From the NCBI GenBank assembly GCA_020725665.1, contig DYEO01000034.1, forward strand, positions 1-55,740: a DNA stretch of 55,740 nucleotides. Direction: 5' to 3'. Position 1 is the first letter of the stretch; each line of letters begins with the position of its first letter. The notes below the pieces were generated by a model that was not told where the DNA came from, searched no databases, and saw only the letters and a program-made list of their open reading frames with translations. The position numbers and the translations under genes were made by a program. This document shows positions 23,970 through 33,510 of this stretch, piece by piece. Origin of the DNA: Dethiobacter sp. GTDB taxonomy: Bacteria; Bacillota; Dethiobacteria; DTU022; UBA8154.

Positions 23970-24276
23970 TGCCATAAAATATACTTTGCCAAATGGCATT
24001 ATTTCCCTGTTTGCATACCTCGATGATCATGATGATCATATTATTAAAGTTTCTGTATCAGATACCGGCACTGGTATATCCCCGGATGACCTGCCGCATA
24101 TCTTTGAAAGATTTTACAAAGCCGACAAGGCTCATGCCACCCAGGGTACAGGATTGGGGCTTGCCATCGCTTTTGAAATTATGCAGCGTCTGGGTGAAAA
24201 GATTTACGTGGAAAGCCAGGAAGGAAAAGGCAGCATATTTACCTTCACACTGACCCGTAAGCCTGCAGTTGCCTGA
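23970..24276 (+). pseudogene. ATPase-domain remnant of the same histidine kinase
   Basis: Another frame encodes RLDNAIKYTLPNG (N box), SDTGTGI (G1), IFERFYK (F box) and GTGLGL (G2), then stops normally. The part between HisKA and the N box is missing and the frame is shifted at about 23965, so kinase and regulator cannot be made as separate whole proteins. Confidence 0.8.
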
Positions 24277-24345
24277 TACTTATACAAACTGACGCTGAAA
24301 CCAACTCTAAAAAATGTAATGTAATGAAAACTCCGGATGGGTTTC

Positions 24346-24380
24346 CCATAACATTTCATTTTTTTACCATAATATTTCAT
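24346..24380 (+). promoter_or_regulatory. Direct repeats upstream of efflux operon
   Basis: CCATAACATTTCAT (24346-24359) and CCATAATATTTCAT (24367-24380) are 14-base direct repeats with a 21-base period, two helical turns. This is a typical layout for an OmpR-family dimer. The cognate regulator is probably the broken one at 23145. Confidence 0.6.
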
Positions 24381-24502
24381 GCTCTTGCCATTTTTTTGCC
24401 ACATCGTTCTGTTAAAGTTCAAACTATTATATCCAATTTAAAATGAAGGGTTTTTTTTTATGTAAAATGGCGTCTATATATAACAGGAGGGATGAACAAA
24501 TA

Positions 24503-25795
24503 ATGATAAAATTAAAAAATCGTAAAAAGACAACTATTTTTATTGTTTCTTTAGTGCTTGTCATAGCTGTGTTATTGTCCGTTACTATTCTTGCGGCAAG
24601 AAGAAACAGCAGCACCGCAACCTTGAGAAACACTGCGCTCTCCAACATGACTCCACTCTCCAGAACCGAGCTGTTGAACAGTATCAGTGTGTCGGGAACA
24701 ATCGAGAGCGCAAAATCCCAAAATATCTATTCCACCCTCACCTATCCCGTGAAAGAGATCTATGTGCATCTGGGAGACAAGGTGAAGGCGGGAGATTTAC
24801 TGGCCAAACTGGATACCGCCTCGCTGGAACTGGATATTGCGCAACAGAAGGCCAGGATGCTTAATAATAGTGGAATGGATGCCGAACTGATAAATGCTGA
24901 AGCGACTCTAAAGACGGCTGAGATTGACCTGCAAATTAAAACGACAACCTACGAAGACAACAAAATTTTATTTGAATCCGGTTATATTTCTGATCATGAA
25001 CTGAGCCAGTCGGAAACAAATTATACGCTCGCAGTAGCAGCCTATGGCAAGGCAGTCTCTTCCCTTGATGCTATCAGGAATAGAATTAAACAAGAAAATG
25101 ACACCCAGCAAATCGCCCTGCAAAAGCTCGAGAAAAATCTTGCCGATTCCTTGATCAAAGCCCCGCTAGACGGCACGGTGACGGCGATATATGCGAAGAT
25201 AGGCTCTCCGGGAAGCGGCCTTTTGTTTGTGATCGAGGACACAGAAAACCTGATTATTACTGCCTATGTGAAAGAGTATGATATGGGCCGCATTCATCAA
25301 GGGCAGAAGGTCACAATCAAATCAGATGCCACCGGTGATGCTGTCCTGAATGGCGAGGTGGTTAAGATTGCGCCGACATCTGCCAAAAGCGCCACGGGAG
25401 AAACAATCGTCTCCAGCACGGCGGAATTCGAAACGCAAATTGCCGTTTTGGACCATGACACCGGACTGAAAATCGGCATGAACACGCGACTCGAGATCAT
25501 TTTAGAAAAAAAGGCCGGTGTTTATGCGGTTCCCTATGACGCTGTCAGCGTAAATGCCGCTGGTCAGAGTATCGTTTATGCTGTCACCAATGAGAATGGC
25601 AAACCCGCCATCAAAGAACTTGTGGTGGAAACAGGCATGGAGACGGATTTCTATACAGAGGTGCGGGGGGATGGGCTCTCTGATGGGATCATGATCCTCA
25701 ATGACGCGGCAAGTGTAAAACCGGGTGATCTTGGCCGGGAGGCCGGCAGCTCAAACCGCCCCTTGATGCCCGGGATGATGACGCGACGACCGTAA
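24503..25795 (+). CDS. MacA-like periplasmic adaptor (HlyD family)
   Basis: About 430 residues. N-terminal membrane anchor (IFIVSLVLVIAVLLSVTI), lipoyl/barrel-sandwich halves (ISVSGTIESAKSQ; KVKAGDLLAKLD and later SLIKAPLDGTVTAIYAKIG), a coiled-coil hairpin between them, and a beta-barrel with KIGMNTRLEIIL. It couples a MacB-type ABC transporter to an outer channel or substrate. ATG 24503 has AGGAGGG ten bases upstream; an earlier ATG at 24443 lacks one. First gene of a four-gene efflux unit. Confidence 0.9.
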   Translation: MIKLKNRKKTTIFIVSLVLVIAVLLSVTILAARRNSSTATLRNTALSNMTPLSRTELLNSISVSGTIESAKSQNIYSTLTYPVKEIYVHLGDKVKAGDLLAKLDTASLELDIAQQKARMLNNSGMDAELINAEATLKTAEIDLQIKTTTYEDNKILFESGYISDHELSQSETNYTLAVAAYGKAVSSLDAIRNRIKQENDTQQIALQKLEKNLADSLIKAPLDGTVTAIYAKIGSPGSGLLFVIEDTENLIITAYVKEYDMGRIHQGQKVTIKSDATGDAVLNGEVVKIAPTSAKSATGETIVSSTAEFETQIAVLDHDTGLKIGMNTRLEIILEKKAGVYAVPYDAVSVNAAGQSIVYAVTNENGKPAIKELVVETGMETDFYTEVRGDGLSDGIMILNDAASVKPGDLGREAGSSNRPLMPGMMTRRP

Positions 25796-25847
25796 ATCCA
25801 GGTGATCTTGTCCATATACATGCGGCAAACTGATTGGGGAGGATGCC

Positions 25848-26591
25848 ATGCGTGAAATAATGATCGACATTCGTAATCTTGTCAAGAAAGTGTTTATCGG
25901 CAGCCCAAACGAGTTGCAGATTTTAAAAAATATCACGATGACCGTATATAAAGGGGAATTTGTATCCATTGTCGGCGCTTCCGGCTCTGGAAAAACCACC
26001 CTGATGAATGTCATTGGGGTTTTGGACCGGCCCACGTCCGGTGAATATTTGCTGGACGGTAAGCCTATGCAAAAAAAATCGGATAATGAACTCTCCGACA
26101 TAAGAAACAAAAAAATAGGTTTCGTCTTCCAAACATTTAATCTGATCCCACGCAATTCAGCCTTAAAAAATGTGGAGCTGCCCATGCTTTACGCCGGTTT
26201 GAACAGGCAGCAAAGATTGCAAAAGGCCAAAGAGTTGTTGGAACTCGTGGGCATGTTGGAGCGGATGTATCATCTGCCGAATGAGCTTTCCGGCGGGGAA
26301 AAACAGCGGGTCGCCATCTCGCGCGCCCTTGCCAATGACCCGGCCATTATCTTGGCTGACGAACCCACCGGCGCACTGGACTCAGCCACAGGACGGGTCG
26401 TGATGGATCTTTTTCACAAGGTGCATGAAACAAGGGGAACCACTGTTGTGTTAGTAACCCATAATCATGAACTGGCTGAAGAGACGGAACGGATCATCAC
26501 GCTCAAGGATGGTAGCATTGTTGACGAAAAAACCAACCCAAACTACAGGACGTTTACCATGAAGCGGGGTGAGATGAATGCTTTTCATTGA
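25848..26591 (+). CDS. MacB-type ABC transporter ATP-binding protein
   Basis: 247 residues. Walker [10 protein letters not shown] near 41-51, Q-loop [10 protein letters not shown], signature [15 protein letters not shown], Walker [14 protein letters not shown]-loop VLVTHNHEL. LolD/MacB subfamily. GGGGAGG precedes the ATG. It overlaps the permease gene start by 14 bases. Cytoplasmic ATPase that drives drug, peptide or lipoprotein export. Confidence 0.96.
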   Translation: MREIMIDIRNLVKKVFIGSPNELQILKNITMTVYKGEFVSIVGASGSGKTTLMNVIGVLDRPTSGEYLLDGKPMQKKSDNELSDIRNKKIGFVFQTFNLIPRNSALKNVELPMLYAGLNRQQRLQKAKELLELVGMLERMYHLPNELSGGEKQRVAISRALANDPAIILADEPTGALDSATGRVVMDLFHKVHETRGTTVVLVTHNHELAEETERIITLKDGSIVDEKTNPNYRTFTMKRGEMNAFH

Positions 26592-27849
26592 AAATATTGT
26601 CCTTGCCCTGTCCGCTTTGCAGGTAAACAAAATGCGGGCATTCTTGACGATGACCGGCATTGTTATCGGCATTGCCTCCGTTATTGCCATTGTGTGTATC
26701 GGAAATTCCCTTACCGCCTCCATTACCACGACAATGGAAAGTATGGGGGCAAATACAATTATCGTCAGCATCAGGGAGCGCGGCGGCAACGAATTTGACG
26801 GTGGCCCCCGTATGCCCGGCATCTCTGCCGCCACCCCGGAGGAAAGCGATCTTTTAACTGATGAAGATCTGGAAACATTTATAGCTCGTTTTAGCGACAG
26901 GATTGAAACAATAAGTCTCTCCCACGGCGTCGGGTCTGGAAAGGCGCAGGAGGGGCGACTTTACGCCAACGTGAGTGTGACGGGAGTGAACGCCGGCTAT
27001 GCGAAGGCGAACAATCTGGAGCTTCTTGCGGGCCGGTTTATCGCCGCAAAGGATATCAAAGGGGTGAAAAAGGTGGCTGTTGTTTCCGACCGGCTGATCA
27101 ATAACATCTTCTCCGCCGGCACAGACCCACTGGGCCGGGAGGTTAAAATATATTCCGACAGAATTGAGACATACACAATTGTGGGGGTTTATAAGTATGA
27201 GGCCTCTGCCTTTGCGCCCAGTTCCGCTTCCGAGAAGGACACGCTCACGCACTTTTATATTCCCATAAGTCTGGCCAAGCAGGACGCCGTAATGAAAAAC
27301 TATCAGGTATTTACGGTAATCACCAAAACAGGGGTTGATGCCGCCCTTTTTACCAGGGAGATAGAAGAATATTTTGCCAAAGTTTATGAAAATAATGCGA
27401 AGTGGGAGGCCGGGGTGATGAATATGGAAAGCGCCATCTCCAACATGACCTCCATGTTAGGGACAGTATCCATCGCTGTTGCCGTGATCGCCGCTATTTC
27501 ACTCCTGGTGGGCGGTATCGGTGTAATGAACATCATGCTGGTTTCCGTGACGGAGCGGACACGGGAGATCGGGACAAGAAAGGCTCTCGGAGCCAGAAGT
27601 TCTTATATCAAAGCCCAGTTTATTGTGGAAGCGGTGATCATTTGCGTGATCGGCGGTGTCATTGGTATTGTCCTGGGGTTGCTCCTGGGCGCCTTGGGAG
27701 CAAATCTTTTGGGATTCCCGGCCACAGCGTCGCCTGCCGTCATCGCGATCAGCGTTTCCGTAACCATCCTGATCGGTATATTTTTCGGCTATTATCCCGC
27801 GAATAAAGCGGCAAAGCTTGATCCGATCGAGGCGCTTAGATATGAATAA
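26578..27849 (+). CDS. MacB-type ABC transporter permease (FtsX family)
   Basis: 423 residues with the MacB layout: one N-terminal helix (FLTMTGIVIGIASVIAIVCIG), a large extracytoplasmic domain (about 60-300), and three C-terminal helices. SLLVGGIGVMNIMLVSVTER, TREIGTRKALGAR and the ending DPIEALRYE are diagnostic. It works with the adaptor and ATPase encoded upstream. Confidence 0.95.
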   Translation: MLFIENIVLALSALQVNKMRAFLTMTGIVIGIASVIAIVCIGNSLTASITTTMESMGANTIIVSIRERGGNEFDGGPRMPGISAATPEESDLLTDEDLETFIARFSDRIETISLSHGVGSGKAQEGRLYANVSVTGVNAGYAKANNLELLAGRFIAAKDIKGVKKVAVVSDRLINNIFSAGTDPLGREVKIYSDRIETYTIVGVYKYEASAFAPSSASEKDTLTHFYIPISLAKQDAVMKNYQVFTVITKTGVDAALFTREIEEYFAKVYENNAKWEAGVMNMESAISNMTSMLGTVSIAVAVIAAISLLVGGIGVMNIMLVSVTERTREIGTRKALGARSSYIKAQFIVEAVIICVIGGVIGIVLGLLLGALGANLLGFPATASPAVIAISVSVTILIGIFFGYYPANKAAKLDPIEALRYE

Positions 27850-27862
27850 GGGGGAGGATACG

Positions 27863-29233
27863 ATGTTTCAAGAAAAGGATACCATGTATCAAAACAAAAA
27901 AGGAAGGATACTTTTCAGCCTGGTCCTTGCCACCGGCATTTTTCTCGGCGGATTTGCTGCAGTTGAGGCCGCCCCGGTGATCACCCTGGAAAAAGCAAAA
28001 ACCATGGCCCGGGAGCAGGGTAGCCAGATGAAGACGGTGGAACTCACTTATTCCCAGGCGGAGACCTCCCTGGCGCAGGTACGAAGCCAGTATGGTCTGG
28101 GCTCCTATTATACTACTGAAGATCTGAAAAAAGATATGGACCAGTTGGAAGCCGTTATTGATGAACGGGTTAACGCCATCAAGCTGCTGGAGGAGAGCAT
28201 CGCTGCATGGAAAGAGGAGATTGCCGGGCTGGAAACAGGAGATCCCGCCGCAGGTGAACTGCAAAAAAACATCGACCAGGCCTACCGGGATATGGCCGAG
28301 TACAGCCGGCAGGTAGACGAGCTGCGCCCGGCCTACGCGAATATGGTGCCGCGCTATTATGAGCAAAAAGCCCGGGAAGATCAGGCCAAACCCCAACTCC
28401 GCTCAGCCGAAGCGGGGTTGGAGTCGGCTGGGGACGCACTGATCACACAGCCCAGGATTATCGACTATAACGTGGAGCAGACCTATCTCTCCCTGCTGGC
28501 CGCGGCCGGGCAACGGGTCCACCAGGAACTGGTCGTGCAAAACCTGGAGAAAATGCTGCAAAGAGAGCAAAAGCTGCTGGCGTTGGGCCGCAGTACCCCT
28601 TTAAGCCTGGCCCAGGCAGAGGAGAGGCTGCGGCAGGGGCAGGAGACCTCCCTTACGCTTAAAAACAGGGAAGAGAGCCTGCAGAGAACATTCCGGCGCC
28701 AACTGGGCCTGCCTGATGCGTTCGCCTTTAATTTGGCGGAGGTAAACCTTACTGTTCCCGGTGAGAATTCAGCAATTGACGAAAAGATGCCTGATTTAAC
28801 CTCTACACTTACCTACCGGCGGTACCTGGATACCCTGGAGAATAAAAGGAAAGATCTGGAGGATACCTCCAAGAGCGACCGCAACAATTACCGCTCAGCG
28901 GAGCTGGCCGTGGAGGAGGCGGAGTTGAACCTTCAACAAACCCTCACCTCCCTGACCAACAATTACCTGGCCAGAGCCGAAGCCCTGCACCTTGCGGCTG
29001 AAGCCCTGCGCAACGCGGAGTTTAGCCTGCAAAACAGCGGAGCAGCATTGAAGAAAGCCAGGCAGCAATACAAGCTGGGTATGATCGCCTTGCTGGAGCT
29101 GGAGCAGCAGGAGATCTCCTTCAGGGAAGCCGAATTGAAGCTTTTTACCGCCCGCCAGAATTACCACCTGGCCCGGGAGGCCTACCACCTGGCCCGGGAG
29201 GGCATCGACCCGGATACGGCGTCATCCCGGTAA
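27863..29233 (+). CDS. TolC-like efflux channel / coiled-coil exported protein
   Basis: About 456 residues. A signal peptide (GRILFSLVLATGIFLGGFAA, cleavage near VEAAP) is followed by long helices with paired repeats (ITLEKAKTMAREQGSQMK; later LLALGRSTPLSLAQAEERL and YKLGMIALLELEQQEISFRE) typical of the TolC outer-membrane-factor family. ATG 27863 is preceded by GGGGGAGG; an upstream ATG reads through that site. Its presence raises the question of whether the host is diderm; TolC-like proteins also occur in some single-membrane Clostridia. Confidence 0.85.
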   Translation: MFQEKDTMYQNKKGRILFSLVLATGIFLGGFAAVEAAPVITLEKAKTMAREQGSQMKTVELTYSQAETSLAQVRSQYGLGSYYTTEDLKKDMDQLEAVIDERVNAIKLLEESIAAWKEEIAGLETGDPAAGELQKNIDQAYRDMAEYSRQVDELRPAYANMVPRYYEQKAREDQAKPQLRSAEAGLESAGDALITQPRIIDYNVEQTYLSLLAAAGQRVHQELVVQNLEKMLQREQKLLALGRSTPLSLAQAEERLRQGQETSLTLKNREESLQRTFRRQLGLPDAFAFNLAEVNLTVPGENSAIDEKMPDLTSTLTYRRYLDTLENKRKDLEDTSKSDRNNYRSAELAVEEAELNLQQTLTSLTNNYLARAEALHLAAEALRNAEFSLQNSGAALKKARQQYKLGMIALLELEQQEISFREAELKLFTARQNYHLAREAYHLAREGIDPDTASSR

Positions 29234-29337
29234 CACACATTACAAGCCTTTGACGGTCCTTCGGGACAAGATATGGCTGAAACAGGTCTATATGACTTGA
29301 TTATTTGTCTCACTGCCAACATCAACTTTATTTAATC

Positions 29338-30150
29338 TCATTCCTGTTTTTCCTGAGATTTTTGCGTATACGCATCCAGAAGGTGCCGCAGTTCCATGGG
29401 AAGGGGGAAGGCGACAATATTCCCTTGCTGGCCGGCAATCTCCGGGATGGCGCGCAACAGGCGCATGAAAAGGCCTCCCGGTTGCCGGGTCAGGATTTCG
29501 GCAGCCTCTGCCAGCTTCTGCGACGCCTGTTTCTCCCCTTCCGCCTGGATTACAATGGCCCGCCGTTCCCGCTCCGCCGCTGCCTGGCGGGAGATGGCCT
29601 TCTGCAGGCCCTCGGGAACTACCACGTCCTTAATCTCCACGGATGTGACCTTGATACCCCAGGGATCGGTGGCATCGTCCAGGATTTTCTGAATCTGCTG
29701 GTTGAGCTTATCCCGCTCCGCCAGCAGATCATCCAGTTCCGCCTGGCCCGCTACACTGCGCAGGGTGGTCTGGGCAAGCTGGCCGGTGGCATCCCGGTAA
29801 TTCTCCACATTTACGATGGCATTATTGGGATCGATGACGCGGTAATAAACCACCGCGTTGACACTGCAGGTTACGTTGTCCCGGGTAATGACCTCCTGTG
29901 TGGGCACATCCAGGGTGATTACCCGCAAGGAAACACGTACAAATCGGTCAATAACGGGAATAAGCAGAACCAGGCCCGGGCCCCGTGATCCTACCAGGTG
30001 TCCCAGGCGAAAAACCACAAGCCGCTCATATTCTCTAACCACCTTCAGGGCGGAATAGAAAAAGATAAGGATAATAAAAACCAACGTCAGGATCGATTCC
30101 ATACCGGTTCCAGCCAAAGGAAACAACTGCGTCCATATTTCCCCCAGCAT
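29338..30150 (-). CDS. Slipin (SPFH / band 7 membrane protein)
   Basis: 270 residues. One N-terminal membrane helix (SILTLVFIILIFFYSALKVV), then the band-7 domain: EYERLVVFRLG, GPGLVLLIPVID, VPTQEVITRDNV, and a helical tail QAAAERERRAIVIQAEGEKQ (residues given in part). Slipins form membrane microdomain scaffolds and pair with NfeD proteases. AAGGAGGTG precedes the ATG. It follows nfeD at about 40 bases, a classic operon. Confidence 0.95.
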   Translation of the reverse strand: MLGEIWTQLFPLAGTGMESILTLVFIILIFFYSALKVVREYERLVVFRLGHLVGSRGPGLVLLIPVIDRFVRVSLRVITLDVPTQEVITRDNVTCSVNAVVYYRVIDPNNAIVNVENYRDATGQLAQTTLRSVAGQAELDDLLAERDKLNQQIQKILDDATDPWGIKVTSVEIKDVVVPEGLQKAISRQAAAERERRAIVIQAEGEKQASQKLAEAAEILTRQPGGLFMRLLRAIPEIAGQQGNIVAFPLPMELRHLLDAYTQKSQEKQE

Positions 30151-30188
30151 GGATTAACACCTCCTTGCAGTAGTGGTTGATTCCTTTC

Positions 30189-31553
30189 CTATTGTGGGGG
30201 TATATCCCCCCCGTTTTCCCGTTCCTGGAGCAGCCGTACAAAAAGCGTAAGCCCTTCCTGCCTGACCACTTCCACACTGGATCCTTCCTTTATCGTTGCG
30301 CCGTTGTCGCTGCAGGCTTGCCAAAGCTCACCCCGCATCTTTACCGTGCCACAGGGTACAAGTTCCCGCACCACCTCCGCCCTTGGTGCGGCGCGGAAAA
30401 AAGAGCCGCTCTCCCTCCAACGACGGCGGGAGCGCAACAAAACCGTTACAATCAGAAAAAACAGCAGGCTCACCGCCAGGACCACGCCAAATGCGGTAGC
30501 GCGGAAGGATGCGTACCACCCCTCCGCCATCAGGGGTTCCTGCGGCAGCAAAATGGCCCCAAACAAAAGACTGACGGCCCCGCCGATACCGAGAATACCA
30601 AACCCGGCGGTAAAGATCTCCGAAATAAGGAGGGCAAAACCCACTACGAGAAAGATGATTCCCATCGTATTCGTATCGAAAAGACCAATACCGTAAATAC
30701 CCAGCAAAAGGGCGAGTGCTCCCAAAACCTCGGGGACAAAGGTACCCGGCATACCCAGCCCGAAATAGATGCCCAAACCGCCTACCATAAGCAGTAAAAA
30801 GGCAATCTGCGGGTCGCTGACCTTGTCGTGAAAGCGTTCCTGCAAGTTCATCTCCTGCTTCAGCAGGGGAGCACCTGCAGTAGCAAGCGTAAAGGATCTT
30901 CCTCCCTTTTCCCCTTCCCAGCCGTCCAGTTCCACCAACAGGGTCTCCAGGTTGGGGGCCAGAAGATCTATGACGCCCTGCTCCTGTGCCTCAATGGCAT
31001 CCAGTGTCAGGTTCTCCGTGACGAAACGTTCCGTGACCTCTCCCGGCCGTCCTTTTTCCCGGGATATGCTCCGCATATGCCCGGCCAGGAAATTGATCGT
31101 CTTATCCTCGGCCGGTTCGGCACCACCGGGTGAGAGTGCCACCGGCATCGCCGCACCCACCGTTGTCCCCGGCGCCATGGCAGCAATATCGGCGCTTACC
31201 AGGATAAAAGCACCCGCTGAAGCGGCAATGGCCCCGGTGGGAGCTACGAGAACAATCACCGGCACCGGGGTGACGGCAAAGACCCGCGTCAGCTCCAGTG
31301 TGGCATCCACCAGCCCGCCGGGTGTATCCATAACAATAACCACCGCCTGTACTGCTCCCGCGTCCAACGTTTCAAGCTGACGCTTGATAAAGGCGGCCTG
31401 CCCGGCAGTAACAACTCCTTTCAGCTCCACCAAGTAAATGCCTTGCCCCGTGCTGCCGTTGCTCGTCTCAGGCAAACCTGTCTCCGGGACGAGCAGGAAA
31501 GAAAAAAACACAAGTAAAAAGATAATACATATCCGGGTAAACCGGTTTTTCAA
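30189..31553 (-). CDS. nfeD: NfeD membrane-bound serine protease (ClpP class)
   Basis: 454 residues. Signal peptide/anchor (IIFLLVFFSFLLV), a ClpP-like protease domain with MDTPGGLVDA and GAIAASAGAFI (nucleophile Ser), four or five transmembrane helices (about 250-375), and a soluble C-terminal OB-fold NfeD domain (PCGTVKMRGELWQA). TTG start at 31553 with GAGGAGG seven bases upstream. In archaeal homologues it cleaves the partner stomatin/slipin, which follows here. Confidence 0.94.
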   Translation of the reverse strand: MKNRFTRICIIFLLVFFSFLLVPETGLPETSNGSTGQGIYLVELKGVVTAGQAAFIKRQLETLDAGAVQAVVIVMDTPGGLVDATLELTRVFAVTPVPVIVLVAPTGAIAASAGAFILVSADIAAMAPGTTVGAAMPVALSPGGAEPAEDKTINFLAGHMRSISREKGRPGEVTERFVTENLTLDAIEAQEQGVIDLLAPNLETLLVELDGWEGEKGGRSFTLATAGAPLLKQEMNLQERFHDKVSDPQIAFLLLMVGGLGIYFGLGMPGTFVPEVLGALALLLGIYGIGLFDTNTMGIIFLVVGFALLISEIFTAGFGILGIGGAVSLLFGAILLPQEPLMAEGWYASFRATAFGVVLAVSLLFFLIVTVLLRSRRRWRESGSFFRAAPRAEVVRELVPCGTVKMRGELWQACSDNGATIKEGSSVEVVRQEGLTLFVRLLQERENGGDIPPQ

Positions 31554-31646
31554 AGCATGGCCTCCTCAACGAAAACAGGCTTAAACAATTATAATATTTA
31601 TTTTTCCCAATTATTTATCCGCAAATGATTTCTGTCAGCAGAACAG

Positions 31647-32159
31647 CTAATGCAGTGTTTTCCCGCCCGTATCATCGCCGTTAAAATCATCCTCGTCATC
31701 TTCATCTTCGTCCCCATCTTCGCCCTCATAATCAAAGAAATCCTCCACATTTTCCCTGACCACCTCTTCAAAGGGCAGAGTATGGGATGCCACTTCTTCC
31801 GTGATATAGAGAGGCGTACCGCTGGCCAGGGCCAGGGCGACCCCATCACTGGGGCGGGCGTCAACAATAATCTCCGTTTTATCCTGTTCCAGGTAAATCT
31901 GAGCGTAATAAGTGCCATCCTTGACATCATTCACTACTATTTTAATAATCTTGGCACCCAGATGCCCACAGACAGAGGTAATGAGGTCATGCGTAAGAGG
32001 ACGGGGGAACAGGTATCCGCCCAGTTTAAACGAGATGACCTGCGCTTCATTCAAGCCGATGCCGATGGGCAGTACCATCTTCTCCTCCTGATCAATCAAA
32101 AGGAGCAGGGGGTTACGGGAAAGATCCAGCCCAACGCCCTTTACTTTTACAGGTATCAT
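31647..32159 (-). CDS. Bifunctional nuclease domain (BFN/DUF151) protein
   Basis: About 170 residues from the Met at 32159. DUF151 hallmarks: VKVKGVGLDLSRNPLLLL, VLPIGIGLNEAQVI, RPLTHDLI, VDARPSDGVALALASGTPLYI. Homologues are nucleases or metabolic enzymes of unclear role. The C-terminal 27 residues are extremely acidic (EGEDGDEDEDDEDDF). The frame stays open to an ATG at 32237, adding a basic stretch; neither start has a good ribosome site, and a CCGGAAA/TTTCCGG hairpin lies between them. Confidence 0.85.
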   Translation of the reverse strand: MIPVKVKGVGLDLSRNPLLLLIDQEEKMVLPIGIGLNEAQVISFKLGGYLFPRPLTHDLITSVCGHLGAKIIKIVVNDVKDGTYYAQIYLEQDKTEIIVDARPSDGVALALASGTPLYITEEVASHTLPFEEVVRENVEDFFDYEGEDGDEDEDDEDDFNGDDTGGKTLH

Positions 32160-32382
32160 CTGGCGGTCCGGAAAAGAACCTCTTTCCGGGTTTCCACTTC
32201 CTTTCTTTTTAAATTTTTTCCGGTTATATTTTATCATAAACTAGAATTTTTTAACAATAGAATTGAAAAGGCGGACAATTTCCCCGCTTCGGTCTGCTAT
32301 TTCAAGTTATTAGTTCCCTTTTATTATATTAACACCACAGCTTGGCTCCGTTTTAGAATTGGCATTGTAGTATTAAAGCAAC

Positions 32383-33483
32383 TTAAAGCAACGGGAGAAA
32401 ACGCTGCACCATCGCTTCCAATGCTTCTTTCTGTGCGCTGACCCGGGCCGCAAGCTCTCCCATCCTCCCCTCCCCCCGTTCCAAGGCAAGCTCAAGCTGC
32501 TTGCACAGGCGGGGGATATGCAATTCTGGCGGGACGGAAGGGGCCTCTTCATCCATTAGATTAAGAAAGGCACTAACTTTCGGGTCGTAAGGCAGCCCCA
32601 CAAAAGGTACGCCACAGACAGCAGCAAAGATGAGGGAGTGCAAACGCATTCCCAAGAGGAGGTCCAAACCACCGATCAGGCACAACATCTCCCGCGGTGG
32701 GATGCTTTCTTCAATAATTCTGTGCCCGGGGGAAAGGTCAGCCCAAATGGACCGTCCCGTCTCCAGGTCTTCATTTTGCTGAAAAGGTAAAAAGATCAGC
32801 CGGGCCCCCTTTTCCCGCTCCAGGTAAAGGCATGCCGCTCTGGTAAGATTATAGAAATGCGATCCGTCCTTTTCTCCGGGCAGCGGGCGCAGGGAAACAC
32901 CTACGAGCGGTTTCTCCTCCTCGCCATCCTGCAGGCCGTGTTTCCGCCGGCAGCTTACTATCTCCGGCCGGGAGGGAGGTTGCAAGGCGAAAACAGGATC
33001 GGGTGCCAGCTGAATTTCCCGTGTCACCCCCAACTCCCTGAGCAGAAGCATTGAGGCAGGGTCGCGCACGCTTAACCAGTCCACGCGGGAGAGAACCCTT
33101 TTCACCAGGCGGCGGCTTAGAGCATACTGCAGCGGACCGATCCCCTGGGCAAAGACGGCTACCCTGGTACCCAGGCGCATGGCCAGTTCCATGATTCCCA
33201 GATAATAAGGCACGCTGCGCCGGCTCGTCACATCCTGCAGCAGCCCGCCTCCGCCGCTGATCAGCAGATCGGCATGTCGCAGGGCCTGTAGCACCGCCGT
33301 AATTCGGGTACGCGACACCGCCTCCACGCCGTAGCAATGCTGTGTATGGGCCGGATCGGCGGAAAGGACCACCAACTCCAGATCAGGGCGGCAACGGCGC
33401 AGTAATGCCAGCGTCGCCTCCAGGATAGCCTCATCCCCCGTGTTATGAAAACCGTAGTAACCGGAAAGGACAACGCGACTCAA
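32383..33483 (-). CDS. csaB: Polysaccharide pyruvyl transferase CsaB
   Basis: 366 residues. Start LSGYYGFHNTGDEAIL, then LISGGGGLLQDVTSRRSVPYY (central Gly-rich loop), VFAQGIGPL, SVRDPASMLLL, VGVSLRPLPGE and LLGMRLHSLIFAA. These fit CsaB, which adds pyruvate ketals to secondary cell wall polymer so that SLH-domain S-layer proteins can bind. TTG start with AAAGGGG eight bases upstream. Third gene of a probable operon with the radical SAM and anchored protein genes. Confidence 0.93.
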   Translation of the reverse strand: MSRVVLSGYYGFHNTGDEAILEATLALLRRCRPDLELVVLSADPAHTQHCYGVEAVSRTRITAVLQALRHADLLISGGGGLLQDVTSRRSVPYYLGIMELAMRLGTRVAVFAQGIGPLQYALSRRLVKRVLSRVDWLSVRDPASMLLLRELGVTREIQLAPDPVFALQPPSRPEIVSCRRKHGLQDGEEEKPLVGVSLRPLPGEKDGSHFYNLTRAACLYLEREKGARLIFLPFQQNEDLETGRSIWADLSPGHRIIEESIPPREMLCLIGGLDLLLGMRLHSLIFAAVCGVPFVGLPYDPKVSAFLNLMDEEAPSVPPELHIPRLCKQLELALERGEGRMGELAARVSAQKEALEAMVQRFLPLL

Positions 33484-33510
33484 ACAGTTCGCCCCTTTAA
33501 CGTAGATTCG

